Below are positions 8,917 through 18,916 of a stretch of 64,000 nucleotides of DNA, piece after piece. A model generated the notes under the pieces. It saw only the letters and a list, made by a program, of their open reading frames with translations. It searched no databases and had not been told where the DNA came from. This DNA comes from an uncultured Rhodospirillales bacterium (GTDB lineage: Bacteria; Pseudomonadota; Alphaproteobacteria; Acetobacterales; Acetobacteraceae), in assembly GCA_903835235.1 (NCBI GenBank), contig CAILMF010000015.1:186001-250000 (forward strand), in the 5' to 3' direction. Within the stretch, counting starts at the first letter, position 1. Each line of letters begins with the position of its first letter. The position numbers and the translations under genes were made by a program.

Positions 8917-9759
8917 GCGCGAGATCAATGACTCCCAGCGGTCAAGTTCAGGCAGGATGACCTCCGCCTTGGCAGGCTCCAGGCTGACCACAACACGGGC
9001 GACGCCAGCGTCTTGGTCACGGCGGAGGGCATCCAGGTCTTCCTTTGCACCCCAGATGGTAACCGGTAACTCCGCGGGATCACGGCCCGCCGCCTTGGCC
9101 ATGGCATGGAACTCGGGCAGCAACTCCAGGACATCGGCGTGTTGCTTGCGGACACGTATCGGCATCCATCCATTTCCGTAGCGAACGGCTCGGCGGGCAC
9201 CGTAGGGGAAGGATCCCCCCACCAGCACCGGCGGGTGGGGCTTCTGCAGGGGCTTCGGCCAGGTCATCATCGGTCCGAAGTCAACCATTTCACCGTGATA
9301 TTCGGGCTTCGTCGCGGTCCAGATGGCCTGCATGGCCTCGATCCGCTCCCGCGCCAACTTGTGCCGCGTGGTGAAAGCGGTGCCATGGTTTGCCATTTCG
9401 TCTTCGTTCCAGCCGTTGCCGACGCCGAAGAGGAGCCGACCTCCCGAAATGAGATCCAGGCTCGCCACTGACTTTGCTGTCTGGATCGGGTCCCGCTGGG
9501 CGACGAGGCACACGCCGGTGCCTACCAACAGTCTCTTCGTGGAGCAGGCTGCGGCAGTCAGCGTCACGAAGGGGTCCAGGACGTCGTAGTACATCTTTGG
9601 CAGGTCGCCTCCGGCGGGCCAGGGCGACTTCCGGGTAAGTGGGATGTGGGAGTGCTCCGGCGCCCAAAGGCTGTCGAAGCCACGCTCCTCGGCCGCTCGT
9701 GCCAGTTCATCCGGGCGCATCGAATAGTCGGTGAAAAACATTGCCACGCCAACCTTCAC
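8911..9759 (-). CDS. LLM class F420-dependent oxidoreductase
   Basis: A 282-residue luciferase-like protein with APEHSHIP near residue 33, LVAQRDPIQTAKSVASLDLISGGRLLFGVGNGWNEDEM, and PPVLVGGSFPYGARRAVRYGNGW. It is the last gene of the F420 island and is transcribed towards the previous gene. Its upstream side opens on a gap that carries several strong inverted repeats, so its promoter must lie next to or within that structured DNA. Function beyond redox chemistry is unknown. Confidence 0.86.
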   Translation of the reverse strand: MKVGVAMFFTDYSMRPDELARAAEERGFDSLWAPEHSHIPLTRKSPWPAGGDLPKMYYDVLDPFVTLTAAACSTKRLLVGTGVCLVAQRDPIQTAKSVASLDLISGGRLLFGVGNGWNEDEMANHGTAFTTRHKLARERIEAMQAIWTATKPEYHGEMVDFGPMMTWPKPLQKPHPPVLVGGSFPYGARRAVRYGNGWMPIRVRKQHADVLELLPEFHAMAKAAGRDPAELPVTIWGAKEDLDALRRDQDAGVARVVVSLEPAKAEVILPELDRWESLISRL

Positions 9760-9790
9760 GCCACGCCTCCTTGGTTGCGGCGGATAACTT

Positions 9791-9838
9791 AGAGCAATAT
9801 CCCTTCTGGCGGAATCGCCAGTACGTATTTCTTGCTCT
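9791..9838. repeat. Nested inverted repeat
   Basis: An outer 7-bp pair (AGAGCAA at 9791-9797 and TTGCTCT at 9832-9838) encloses a 6-bp pair (CTGGCG at 9806-9811 and CGCCAG at 9816-9821, loop GAAT). It sits about 30 bases before the start of the LLM gene at 9759 and directly next to a longer perfect hairpin. It could be a regulatory site or part of a mobile remnant. Confidence 0.6.
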
Positions 9839-9843
9839 ATATA

Positions 9844-9905
9844 TTCAAGCTCATCTATAGCACTATGCGCCCAGCTTGGCGCATAGTGCTATAGATGAGC
9901 TTGAA
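9844..9905. repeat. Perfect 28-bp inverted repeat (hairpin, 6-base loop)
   Basis: The 28 bases at 9844-9871 are the exact reverse complement of 9878-9905, with a CAGCTT loop at 9872-9877. The arms are AT-richer than the surrounding DNA and no T-run follows, so a simple intrinsic terminator is not the best reading. A third stem follows immediately (AGCCGGGC at 9905-9912 with GCCCGGCT at 9928-9935). It may be a MITE-like element, abutted insertion sequence ends, or a recombination or replication-related structure. Confidence 0.85.
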
Positions 9906-9935
9906 GCCGGGCAATATGTCGACCTTCGCCCGGCT

Positions 9936-10720
9936 GCAGGCGCTTCTAAACATCATTCGCCACAGCGGTTCAAAGAGCAAAGCAAAAACCCTGGGATATG
10001 ATCGGTCAGCCCGTCACGCGACCTATCCGGCTTGCCGTAGTGGAGGCTCCGGACGGCGCCCAAACAACGGCTCCTCTGCAGGAAGCGACGAGAGAAGCTG
10101 GACGCCTTCAGGCAGCCGCTGGCTATGAGGGCGATGAGGTGGGACCCCTCCCTCGCCGAACTCACCGCCTTGTGGTACCGAAGCGGTGTGACGGTCGCGT
10201 TCGGTGGGCTCGCGGACAGGATCGATGCGATGATGATCGGCTTGGGCGCTCGTCGGAGCTTACGGCGCATTTGCACCAACCTTGTGACTCCACTGACTAA
10301 CTGGCTGCGCTGGCGCTGCACGATACGGTTCTGCACCGGTGGCTGAGGCTGACGGAGGGGTTTCCAATCATACTTTTGCCCGTCGCCAGCGAGCAGGCAC
10401 TGCCTGCGGTTCTGGACCTCTGGGCCCTGCCGGAGATGCAGCACGGTCTGGCAGCGGCGCACTCGGATATCGGCCCGCTTCCGCGAAGACCCTGCCCTGG
10501 AGGCCGGCGCGGGGATCGAGGCAGCTGCAGGCCCACTCCGACCTATCGACCCGCGCGCTTGAGTTCACCAAGGGGCTTTGCGGTCAGCGAACCAGCCTGT
10601 ATGGCCTTGGCGATGCAATCACCGTAAGGTTACCGGCTGGGCCCGCTTCGGCTTATCCACCGGGCCGGGAAAGTCGTCCTTTACCACTAACCGCGACCGC
10701 GGCCGTTCGAGAGCAATCAC
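9936..10720. other. Intergenic region with probable decayed coding DNA
   Basis: No intact gene is supported in this stretch. Two pieces on the plus strand read like protein: about 10080-10280, in the frame of the ATG at 10125 (RWDPSLAELTALWYRSGVTVAFGG), and about 10308-10480 in another frame (LRLTEGFPIILLPVASEQAL and on). They look like parts of one gene broken by frameshifts and stops. The family was not recognised. The gltB promoter should be in the last part of the region. Confidence 0.35.
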
Positions 10721-13700
10721 ATGGGACTGCCAGAAGCACAGGGCCTTTATGACCCGCGCAATGAACATGACGCCTGTGGCGTCGGCTTCGTCGCGAATAT
10801 CAAAGGTCGCAAATCGCACGAAATAATCCGCCAGGGCCTGCAGATCCTGGTCAATCTCGATCACCGGGGCGCTGTAGGTGCCGATCCCCTAATGGGTGAT
10901 GGGGCCGGCATTCTCGTGCAGATGCCCGACCGGCTCCTCCGCGCCTGGGCTGATGGCCAGGGCCTCGCCCTGCCGGAACCGGGCCGTTACGCGGTTGCCA
11001 TGTGTTTCCTGCCGCAGGATGAGCGGAGCCGTCAGTTTGCAACGGCGTATATCGAGCGATACGTCGTGCGCGAAGGCCAGACCCTGGTCGGATGGCGCGA
11101 CGTGCCTGTGGATACCACCGGGCTCGGCGAAGCGGTCATCGAAAGCATGCCGGTGATCCGCCAGTGCATCGTCGGTGCGGCTGACGGGATCGCCGACCAG
11201 GAAGCGTTCGAGCGGAAGATTCTGACCATTCGCAAGCAGGCGCTGAACAAGTTCGTCGCCACGGCGCGGGGGCGCGGCCTGCCTGGGAAGGCTGATCTCT
11301 ACATGCCCTCCTTCAGCACGCGCACCATGGTCTACAAAGGCCTGTTGTTGGCTGGCCAGGTCGGCACCTTCTACCAAGACCTCCAGGATCCGCTGTGTGA
11401 GAGCGCCCTGGCGATGGTGCACCAGCGCTTCAGCACCAACACCTTCCCGAGTTGGAAGTTGGCGCACCCGTATCGCTTCCTGGCCCATAACGGCGAGATC
11501 AACACCGTACGCGGCAACGTCAACTGGATGTACGCGCGGCGCGGCGCCATGAGCAGCACACTGCTCGGCCCGGACCTGGATAAGATGTGGCCGCTGATCC
11601 CGCATGGGCAAAGCGACACGGCCTGCATCGACAATGCGCTGGAAATCCTCGTGGCCGGTGGCTACCCGCTGGCGCATGCGATGATGATGCTGATTCCGGA
11701 AGCCTGGGCCGGCAATCCACTGATGAGCGCTGAACGTCGGGCCTTCTACGAATACCATGCCGCATTGATGGAACCTTGGGATGGCCCGGCCGCCATCGCC
11801 TTCACGGATGGTCGACAGATCGGGGCGACCCTGGACCGGAACGGCCTTCGCCCCGCCCGCTACATCGTTACCTCCGACGACCAAGTGATACTCGCCTCCG
11901 AATCGGGTGTACTGCCGATCCCGGAAGATAAGATCCTGCGCAAGTGGCGGCTCCAACCTGGCAAGATGCTGCTTATCGATCTGGAAGCGGGGCGCATCAT
12001 CGATGACGCTGAGATCAAGCACGATCTGGCAGCTGCCAAGCCCTATGCCGATTGGCTCAAGCACAGTCAGTTTAAGTTGGCCGAACTCCCGGAAGTGGCG
12101 GAAGATCCGTCGCTGCGCCGCAATGACGAACACGACCTGCTGAAGCAGCAGCAAGCCTTTGGCTACACCCAGGAAGACATCAACTTCTTCCTGGAGCCGA
12201 TGGCGCGCAACGGCGATGATCCGATCGGCAGCATGGGCACCGACACGCCGATAGCCGTGCTGAGCAAGAAGCCGAAGCTGCTTTACAATTACTTCAAGCA
12301 AAACTTTGCTCAGGTAACCAATCCGCCGATCGACCCGATCCGGGAAGAATTGGTGATGTCGTTGGTCAGCATGATCGGGCCGCGTCCCAACCTGCTGGGC
12401 CATGAGGCTGGTACGCATTATCGACTGGAAGTCGCGCAACCGGTCCTGACGAACGCTGATTTGGCCAAGATCCGCAACATTGCGGATCTGGCGGCTGGGG
12501 ACGCTTTCCGCACCATCACGCTGGATGCAACCTGGCCTGCCGCCGATGGCGCAACTGGTCTGGCTGGCGCCATCGAGAAACTCTGCGCTGAAGCGACGCG
12601 TGCCGTGCTGGAAGACAGGCACAACATCCTGGTGTTGAGCGACCGTGGCGTCAGCGCTGATCGTATTGCCATTCCTGCGCTGTTGGCCACCGCGGCCGTG
12701 CATCATCATTTGATACGCCAAGGGCTTCGCACCTCCACTGGCTTGGTGGTCGAAACTGGCGAGGCACGCGAAGTGCACCACTTCTGCGTGCTGGCCGGCT
12801 TCGGCGCAGAAGCGGTGAATCCCTATCTGGCATTTGAAACGCTGGAGCAGATCCGCGCTTCCACGGGCATGAAACTGAAGCCGTATGAGGTGCAGAAGAA
12901 CTACCTCAAGGCGATCGGCAAGGGTGTGATGAAGGTGATGTCCAAGATGGGCATCAGTACATACCAATCCTACTGCGGCGCGCAGATTTTCGACGCTGTG
13001 GGGCTGACGCGTGATTTCATTGAAAAGTATTTCACGGGTACCTCGACCACCATCGAAGGTGCGGGCATCGCGCAGATCGCCGAGGAAGCTGTGGCCCGCC
13101 ATCGCGCTGCCTTCGGCGACAACCCGATCTATCGCAACCAGCTGGACGTTGGCGGTGACTATGCCTTCCGCCTGCGCGGCGAGGACCACGCCTGGACGCC
13201 TGAAAGCGTCTCGAGGTTGCAGCATGCGGTACGCGGCAATTCGTTGGATGACTACAAGGCGTTTGCAGCGACCATCAACGACCAGTCGCGCCGGCTGCTA
13301 ACCCTTCGCGGGCTGATGCAGTTCAAGTCCGCCAGCGCGGTGCCGCTGGAGGAAGTCGAGCCAGCTGCCGATATCGTCAAGCGCTTCGCCACCGGCGCGA
13401 TGAGTTTTGGGAGTATCAGCCGCGAGGCGCATACCACGTTGGCGATTGCGATGAACCGCATCGGCGGGCGCAGCAACACCGGCGAGGGCGGCGAGGAATC
13501 GGACCGCTATGTGCGGATGCCCAATGGCGACAGCATGCGCAGCGCCATCAAACAGGTGGCTTCGGGCCGGTTCGGCGTCACGGCCGAGTACCTGGTGAAC
13601 GCGGACGACATACAGATAAAAATGGCGCAGGGCGCGAAGCCAGGCGAGGGCGGGCAATTGCCCGGCCACAAGGTGGACAAGAACATCGCCAAGGTGCGCC

Positions 13701-15355
13701 ATTCTACGCCGGGCGTGGGCCTCATCAGCCCGCCGCCGCACCACGACATCTACAGCATCGAGGATCTGGCGCAGCTGATCCACGACCTGAAGAACGTCAA
13801 CACCCGCGCGCGCATCAGCGTGAAGCTGGTGAGCGAGGTAGGCGTGGGCACGGTGGCCGCCGGCGTCTCCAAGGCGCGGGCCGACCATGTGACGATCTCG
13901 GGCTTCGAGGGCGGCACGGGTGCCTCGCCGCTGACCAGCCTGACGCATGCCGGCAGCCCGTGGGAGATCGGCCTGGCCGAGACCCAGCAGACCCTGGTGC
14001 TGAACGGGCTGCGTGGCCGCATCGCGGTGCAGGTGGATGGCGGGTTGCGGACCGGGCGGGATGTCGCCATCGGCGCGCTGCTCGGCGCCGATGAGTTCGG
14101 CTTCGCCACCGCGCCGCTGATTTCTGCGGGTTGCATCATGATGCGCAAGTGCCACCTGAACACCTGCCCGGTGGGCGTGGCGACGCAGGATCCGGTGCTG
14201 CGGGCGCGCTTCACCGGCCAGCCGGAACACGTCATTAACTACTTCTTCTTCGTCGCGGAAGAGCTGCGCGAGATCATGGCGCAGCTGGGCTTCCGCACCC
14301 TGAACGAGATGATCGGCCGTGTGGACATGCTGGACATGCGCGACGCGGTGGACCACTGGAAGGCCAAGGGCGTGGACCTCAGCCGCATCCTGTTCCAGCC
14401 GGCGCAGCGGGACGGCGTGGCGATCTTCAACGCTGAGCGCCAGGACCATGGGCTGGACAAGGCGCTGGACCGCGAACTGATCGCGGCGGCGCTGCCGGCC
14501 CTGGCCAAGGGCGAGCCAGTGCGGATCAGCCGCGGCATCACCAACGTGCATCGCACAGCCGGTGCCATGCTGTCCGGCGAGGTAGCGCGCCGCCACGGTC
14601 ACGCCGGCCTGCCGGAGGACACCATCCAAATCGCCTTCACCGGCACGGCAGGGCAGAGCTTCGGCGCCTTCCTGGCGCGCGGCGTGATGATGGAACTGAC
14701 CGGCGACGGCAATGACTATGTCGGCAAGGGCCTTTCCGGTGGGCGCCTGGTGGTGAAGCAGCCGCTCGGTATCCGCCGCGATCCCTCGGCCAACATCATT
14801 GTCGGCAACACCGTGCTGTACGGCGCCATCGCCGGCGAGGCGTATTTCGAGGGCGTGGCCGGCGAGCGCTTCGCCGTCCGCAACTCCGGCGCTGTCGCTG
14901 TCGTGGAAGGCTGCGGCGACCATGGCTGCGAGTACATGACCGGTGGCACCGTGGTGGTACTGGGCGAGACCGGGCGCAACTTCGCCGCGGGCATGTCGGG
15001 CGGCGTGGCCTATGTGTACGACGCGGACGGCAAGTTCCGTGAACGCTGCAACACCGCTCAGGTGGAGATCGAGGAGATCGGCGCGGTCGATCCCTCAGAG
15101 GATGCCGACCGGCCGCGCCAGCGCAGCGTCTCCGCCGAGAACAGTGGCATGGGCGACATGCTGCGGTTCGACGCTGAACGCCTGCGTATTCTGGTGGAGC
15201 GCCATGCGCTGATGACCAGCAGCGCTCGCGCCCGCCAACTGCTGGAGGACTGGGAAACCTCGGTGCAGAAGTTCGTCAAGGTCATGCCGACCGATTATCG
15301 CCGCGCGCTGCTCGACCTGAAGGCCGAGCGCGAGGCGACGCCCGCGGCAGAGTAA
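10721..15355 (+). CDS. gltB: Glutamate synthase (NADPH) large subunit
   Basis: A 1544-residue GOGAT alpha subunit, normal length. It hydrolyses glutamine and passes the ammonia to 2-oxoglutarate, giving two glutamates with electrons from GltD. An 18-residue propeptide precedes the nucleophile Cys19 (HDACGVGFV). The class II amidotransferase domain fills about the first 430 residues, followed by the central and FMN domains; Cys1138, Cys1144 and Cys1149 form the 3Fe-4S motif. The C-terminal part has the glycine-rich beta-helix repeats ([34 protein letters not shown]). Only 11 bases separate it from gltD. Third-position GC rises clearly after about 13.4 kb. Confidence 0.97.
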   Translation: MGLPEAQGLYDPRNEHDACGVGFVANIKGRKSHEIIRQGLQILVNLDHRGAVGADPLMGDGAGILVQMPDRLLRAWADGQGLALPEPGRYAVAMCFLPQDERSRQFATAYIERYVVREGQTLVGWRDVPVDTTGLGEAVIESMPVIRQCIVGAADGIADQEAFERKILTIRKQALNKFVATARGRGLPGKADLYMPSFSTRTMVYKGLLLAGQVGTFYQDLQDPLCESALAMVHQRFSTNTFPSWKLAHPYRFLAHNGEINTVRGNVNWMYARRGAMSSTLLGPDLDKMWPLIPHGQSDTACIDNALEILVAGGYPLAHAMMMLIPEAWAGNPLMSAERRAFYEYHAALMEPWDGPAAIAFTDGRQIGATLDRNGLRPARYIVTSDDQVILASESGVLPIPEDKILRKWRLQPGKMLLIDLEAGRIIDDAEIKHDLAAAKPYADWLKHSQFKLAELPEVAEDPSLRRNDEHDLLKQQQAFGYTQEDINFFLEPMARNGDDPIGSMGTDTPIAVLSKKPKLLYNYFKQNFAQVTNPPIDPIREELVMSLVSMIGPRPNLLGHEAGTHYRLEVAQPVLTNADLAKIRNIADLAAGDAFRTITLDATWPAADGATGLAGAIEKLCAEATRAVLEDRHNILVLSDRGVSADRIAIPALLATAAVHHHLIRQGLRTSTGLVVETGEAREVHHFCVLAGFGAEAVNPYLAFETLEQIRASTGMKLKPYEVQKNYLKAIGKGVMKVMSKMGISTYQSYCGAQIFDAVGLTRDFIEKYFTGTSTTIEGAGIAQIAEEAVARHRAAFGDNPIYRNQLDVGGDYAFRLRGEDHAWTPESVSRLQHAVRGNSLDDYKAFAATINDQSRRLLTLRGLMQFKSASAVPLEEVEPAADIVKRFATGAMSFGSISREAHTTLAIAMNRIGGRSNTGEGGEESDRYVRMPNGDSMRSAIKQVASGRFGVTAEYLVNADDIQIKMAQGAKPGEGGQLPGHKVDKNIAKVRHSTPGVGLISPPPHHDIYSIEDLAQLIHDLKNVNTRARISVKLVSEVGVGTVAAGVSKARADHVTISGFEGGTGASPLTSLTHAGSPWEIGLAETQQTLVLNGLRGRIAVQVDGGLRTGRDVAIGALLGADEFGFATAPLISAGCIMMRKCHLNTCPVGVATQDPVLRARFTGQPEHVINYFFFVAEELREIMAQLGFRTLNEMIGRVDMLDMRDAVDHWKAKGVDLSRILFQPAQRDGVAIFNAERQDHGLDKALDRELIAAALPALAKGEPVRISRGITNVHRTAGAMLSGEVARRHGHAGLPEDTIQIAFTGTAGQSFGAFLARGVMMELTGDGNDYVGKGLSGGRLVVKQPLGIRRDPSANIIVGNTVLYGAIAGEAYFEGVAGERFAVRNSGAVAVVEGCGDHGCEYMTGGTVVVLGETGRNFAAGMSGGVAYVYDADGKFRERCNTAQVEIEEIGAVDPSEDADRPRQRSVSAENSGMGDMLRFDAERLRILVERHALMTSSARARQLLEDWETSVQKFVKVMPTDYRRALLDLKAEREATPAAE

Positions 15356-15366
15356 GGGTAGCAGTC

Positions 15367-16815
15367 ATGGGCAAGCCAACCGGATTCCTCGAGATCGAGC
15401 GTACCGACCGCGGCTACATCAAGCCGGAGGATCGGATCCACAACTACCGGGAATACGTCACCCCGCTGCCGGCCGAGCAATTGCACGGCCAGGCCGCGCG
15501 CTGCATGAATTGCGGGATTCCGTACTGCCACAATGGCTGTCCGGTGAACAACATGATCCCGGACTGGAACGACCTAGTCTATCGCAACCAGTGGCAGTCC
15601 GCGCTGGAGACGCTGCACAGCACCAACAACTTCCCGGAGTTCACTGGCCGCATCTGCCCCGCGCCCTGCGAGGCCAGTTGCACGCTGAACATCCAGGACA
15701 TGCCAGTCACGATCAAGTCGATCGAATGCGCGATCGTCGACAAGGGCTGGCAGGAAGGCTGGATCGTGCCGCAAGTGGCGGCGACGAAGACCGGCAAGCG
15801 GGTGGCGGTGGTGGGCAGCGGCCCGGCCGGCATGGCTGCGTCGCAGCAACTGGCGCGCGCCGGCCACAGCGTGACGCTGTTCGAGAAAAATGACCGGGTC
15901 GGCGGGTTATTGCGCTACGGCATTCCCGACTTCAAGATGGAGAAGCACCTGATCGACCGCCGCATGCAGCAGATGCAGGCGGAGGGTGTTCAGTTCCTCA
16001 CGGGGGTAGAAGTCGGCAATACGCTGCCGATGGAAGTCCTGGTGCTCGGTTACGACGCTGTTCTGCTGACAGGTGGTGCGGAGTGGCCGCGAAACCTCGA
16101 TATCCCGGCGCGCGATATCGACGGTATCCACTACGCCATGGATTTCCTCACGCAGCAGAACAAGCGGGTCGCAGGCGATACTGAGGACCGCGCTGCGCCG
16201 CGCGGCACCCTTAGCGCCAAGGGCAAGCATGTGGTGGTCATCGGCGGTGGCGACACCGGCGCTGATTGCATCGGCACCTCGGCGCGGCATGGCGCCGCCT
16301 CGATCACGCAGATCGAGATCATGCCGAAGCCTCCCGAAAAGGAGAACAAGGCCCTGTCTTGGCCCAACTGGCCCAACAAGCTGCGCACGGCGCCGGCGCA
16401 CCTTGAAGGCTGCGCGCGCGACTGGTCAGTTCTGACCAAACATGCGCAGAGCGAGAATGGCCGGGTTACTGCGCTGGATTGCGTGCGGGTTGAATGGGTC
16501 AGCCAGGGTAACCGCATGCAGATGCGCGAAATCCCCGACACCGAGTTCACGCTGCAGGCCGACCTCGTGCTTCTTGCCATGGGTTTCCTGGGGCCGAAGA
16601 AGCAGGGCCTGCTGGAAGCTGCAGGGGTGAAATTGGATGCGCGCGGCAACGTCGCGGCCAATACCGAGGACTATCGTACCAGCGTGGACAAGGTGTTCAG
16701 CGCCGGCGACATGCGGCGCGGCCAGTCACTTGTGGTCTGGGCTATCCGCGAGGGCCGTCAATGTGCCCGCGCAGTCGATGAATTCCTGATGGGCAGCAGT
16801 ACGCTGCCACGGTGA
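15367..16815 (+). CDS. gltD: Glutamate synthase small subunit
   Basis: A 482-residue GOGAT beta subunit that takes electrons from NADPH through FAD and iron-sulfur clusters to GltB. The N-terminal cysteine blocks ([17 protein letters not shown] and [12 protein letters not shown]) supply the 4Fe-4S clusters. The FAD-binding GSGPAG is at about residue 158 and the NADPH-binding GGGDTGADC near 295. It ends with the [16 protein letters not shown] motif near the C-terminus. It follows gltB closely as one operon and ends at a hairpin shared with the convergent hydratase. Confidence 0.97.
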   Translation: MGKPTGFLEIERTDRGYIKPEDRIHNYREYVTPLPAEQLHGQAARCMNCGIPYCHNGCPVNNMIPDWNDLVYRNQWQSALETLHSTNNFPEFTGRICPAPCEASCTLNIQDMPVTIKSIECAIVDKGWQEGWIVPQVAATKTGKRVAVVGSGPAGMAASQQLARAGHSVTLFEKNDRVGGLLRYGIPDFKMEKHLIDRRMQQMQAEGVQFLTGVEVGNTLPMEVLVLGYDAVLLTGGAEWPRNLDIPARDIDGIHYAMDFLTQQNKRVAGDTEDRAAPRGTLSAKGKHVVVIGGGDTGADCIGTSARHGAASITQIEIMPKPPEKENKALSWPNWPNKLRTAPAHLEGCARDWSVLTKHAQSENGRVTALDCVRVEWVSQGNRMQMREIPDTEFTLQADLVLLAMGFLGPKKQGLLEAAGVKLDARGNVAANTEDYRTSVDKVFSAGDMRRGQSLVVWAIREGRQCARAVDEFLMGSSTLPR

Positions 16816-16821
16816 CACGTC

Positions 16822-16841
16822 AGGGGCGCGTCAGCGCCCCT
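16822..16841. terminator. Convergent hairpin between gltD and the enoyl-CoA hydratase
   Basis: AGGGGCGC (16822-16829) pairs with GCGCCCCT (16834-16841) around a four-base loop. It starts seven bases after the gltD stop and includes the last codons of the opposite gene, so it can act in both directions. No long T-run follows, which is common in GC-rich genomes. Confidence 0.55.
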
Positions 16842-17640
16842 TGAACACCGGCTTACGTTTCTCGACATAGGCGTTGATCCCCTCGATGCGATCTTCGGTA
16901 GGGATCAACTGGTAATAGGCTTCGATCTCGAACAGCATGCCGCTGGCCTTGTCCATTTGCATGCCCGTCGAGATTGACTTCTTCGCCTGGCGCACACTTA
17001 TCGGAGCGTTGGCGCAGATGACCTGCGCCACCTCCAGCACCTCCCCCAACACGGTGCCGGGGGCGCAAAGCTTGTTCACCAAGCCCCATTCCACCGCTTC
17101 CGTGGCGCTGAACGGCCGACCGGTGAAGATCAACTCCTTGGCCCGCCGTTCGCCGATACTGCGCGGCAGCATCTGCGTGCCGCCGCCGCCGGGCATGATG
17201 CCGCGCGTCACCTCGGTCAATGCGAAGCGGGCTGTTTCGCTGGCATAGGCGAAGTCGCACTGCAATGCGATTTCCAACCCACCGGCAAAGGCCGCACCAT
17301 TAAGGGCGGCGATCAACGGCGGCGGGCAGGCGCCGACGGCACGGAAGCACCGTTCATAAAGGTAGTGCTGTGCGCGAAACTCGGCATCGCTCATGCCGTC
17401 CCGCTCCTTAAGGTCGGCGCCCGCGCAGAAAGCGCGGTCGCCTGCCGCGGTCAGCACCACGCACCGATAGGCTTCTGGTTCGGCTTCAAGTGCCCCGAAC
17501 ACGTCGATGATCTCGTGCGCCATCTCGGTGGTGAAGGCATTGGCGCGCTGCGGACGGTTGAGTGTTACCACGAGTACGCCGTCGAACGGCTCGTCCAGCA
17601 GCAGGGTGTTCAGGGGTTTGTCCAGTTTCGACAGCTTCAT
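16831..17640 (-). CDS. Enoyl-CoA hydratase/isomerase family protein, AUH-like
   Basis: A 269-residue crotonase-fold protein. The oxyanion-hole segments FCAGADLKERD and NGAAFAGGLEIALQCD, and PGGGGTQMLPRSIGERRAKELIFTGR, are clear. The ADLKER segment and the end IPTEDRIEGINAYVEKRKPVFKGR resemble 3-methylglutaconyl-CoA hydratase (AUH/LiuC), so leucine breakdown is possible, but no other leucine pathway gene is nearby. The start codon overlaps the stop of the upstream alpha/beta hydrolase by four bases, so both are in one transcript. Confidence 0.85.
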   Translation of the reverse strand: MKLSKLDKPLNTLLLDEPFDGVLVVTLNRPQRANAFTTEMAHEIIDVFGALEAEPEAYRCVVLTAAGDRAFCAGADLKERDGMSDAEFRAQHYLYERCFRAVGACPPPLIAALNGAAFAGGLEIALQCDFAYASETARFALTEVTRGIMPGGGGTQMLPRSIGERRAKELIFTGRPFSATEAVEWGLVNKLCAPGTVLGEVLEVAQVICANAPISVRQAKKSISTGMQMDKASGMLFEIEAYYQLIPTEDRIEGINAYVEKRKPVFKGR

Positions 17641-18608
17641 GGCCTTGCTTCCTCGCGCGTCATCATGTCAGCACCGCTGGGCAGTGCGGCTGCGTGATCC
17701 TGCATCCACACCAATATGTCAGCCGCGACTTTTGCACGTTCCCGGTCGCGCAGCAGCAGGTGGAATCCCCGCGGGTAATATGCAACGCGAACGGGTGCGC
17801 CTACTGCCATCCCCCGCAGCGTGCTGCGCACGACGCGGTCAGGCACCAGATCGTCTCGGCCGCCATACAACAACAGCGCGGGCGTGTTGAACCGTGGAAG
17901 CGCGGCCACCGCCTCGTCCATCAAGCCAACCAGGCCATATAGCGCGTCGACGCGGATGCTCTTGGTCGTCAGGGGGTCGCGGCTCCACCGTCGCATCGCC
18001 TCCTCATTGTCAGTTGGCCGGATATCGGACGCCGAATTGCGGAACGACATCGCCGGGACCGTGTGTCCCGCGGCTTCGAGCAGGGCACTGAGAAGTGGTC
18101 CTATCGCTCGGCGCCCGCGTACAGCCGGCGATTGAAGGATATAGCCGTCGACTGGTGGCGGCTCGGCGCGCGTGGCTACCACGAGCAGGACGGCCACGCC
18201 CATGCTCTCGCCCATCATGTAGAATGGCACATTGGGATAACGAGCGCGTAGGAGGCTTGCGACTTCCACGGCGTCACTCACCAACGTCTCCGTTCCGGGC
18301 CAATATCCCCGCTGCGGCGCTGCACCGAAGCCACGCTGATCGTAGGCGTAGAGCGCGACGCCGTTGGCGGTGAACAGCGGCGCGGGGATGTCCAGGTAAT
18401 TGAACGAGTAATCGCCAAAGCCGTGCACCCCAAGCACTACGGCGCGCGGTGCTGTCTCGGGGAGCCACGCGCGGTAGGGAAGGCGGGCGCCGTCCTTCAT
18501 GATGAAGGCTGACTCATCAAGTCCAGCCGGGGATGTCGGGGGCCCGGCCGACATGACCACCGGGACACATCCGGCGGTCAGCAACAATAGCAGAAGCAGG
18601 AGCGGCAC
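17637..18608 (-). CDS. Alpha/beta hydrolase, predicted lipoprotein (monoacylglycerol lipase-like)
   Basis: A 323-residue serine hydrolase. The GTG-started N-terminus is a run of leucines followed by LTAGC, a lipobox with Cys14, so it should be a membrane-anchored lipoprotein facing the periplasm. VLGVHGFGDYS gives the oxyanion loop and GESMG holds the nucleophile Ser135; a PALLLYGGRDDLVPD segment fits the acid residue and GFHLLLRD the histidine. The architecture matches lysophospholipase/monoacylglycerol lipase type proteins. It is first in a two-gene unit with the AUH-like hydratase. Confidence 0.82.
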   Translation of the reverse strand: MPLLLLLLLLTAGCVPVVMSAGPPTSPAGLDESAFIMKDGARLPYRAWLPETAPRAVVLGVHGFGDYSFNYLDIPAPLFTANGVALYAYDQRGFGAAPQRGYWPGTETLVSDAVEVASLLRARYPNVPFYMMGESMGVAVLLVVATRAEPPPVDGYILQSPAVRGRRAIGPLLSALLEAAGHTVPAMSFRNSASDIRPTDNEEAMRRWSRDPLTTKSIRVDALYGLVGLMDEAVAALPRFNTPALLLYGGRDDLVPDRVVRSTLRGMAVGAPVRVAYYPRGFHLLLRDRERAKVAADILVWMQDHAAALPSGADMMTREEARP

Positions 18609-18856
18609 GTCTCATTCCTGGGCTGGTCGTACGGGCGCCAACGCGCAGAAGTCCATCATGGTGCTGTCTTCGGGTTGCCGCCAGCCTGTGCTGAGCCTCG
18701 CAGTCCGCGACGTTGCCTGTCAGCGAGTTCTCGTCGTTCCGCCTGAGCAAACGAGCCAGGAGTGAGACTGCCTTGACCGAGGAGTCAAGCGAGGGCGCAG
18801 GCACGCTTGGGACCGGGCCGTAAACGTCTCCGCGCGAATTCCAACTTTCTACAAAC
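18609..18856. other. Intergenic region without a recognised gene
   Basis: Between the lipoprotein hydrolase start and the hairpin that ends the 3-hydroxyacyl-CoA dehydrogenase gene there is no reading frame with a ribosome site or family similarity. It should contain the promoter of the minus-strand hydrolase. No RNA gene was seen. Confidence 0.5.
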
Positions 18857-18882
18857 AGCGGCGCACCCCTCCGTGCGCCGCT
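18857..18882 (-). terminator. Hairpin downstream of the 3-hydroxyacyl-CoA dehydrogenase
   Basis: AGCGGCGCA (18857-18865) pairs with TGCGCCGCT (18874-18882) across an eight-base loop. Read on the minus strand it lies about 35 bases after the stop at 18917 and is followed by a T-rich stretch (TGTTTGT), which fits an intrinsic terminator. Confidence 0.65.
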
Positions 18883-18916
18883 TTGACCAAAATCGCGACC
18901 GCCCGAGTAGAAACAA

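Noticed and set aside
9844-9905. Reading the 28-bp hairpin as a CRISPR repeat or tRNA-like structure
   Set aside because: Only one copy with no spacer series, and no cloverleaf or conserved tRNA bases.
9953-10462. 169-residue minus-strand frame in the gap before gltB
   Set aside because: No domain, no ribosome site, and it is antisense to the more protein-like plus-strand fragments.
10889-13225. 778-residue minus-strand frame inside gltB
   Set aside because: Codon-structure shadow of gltB; composition rich in Arg, His and Gln without motifs.
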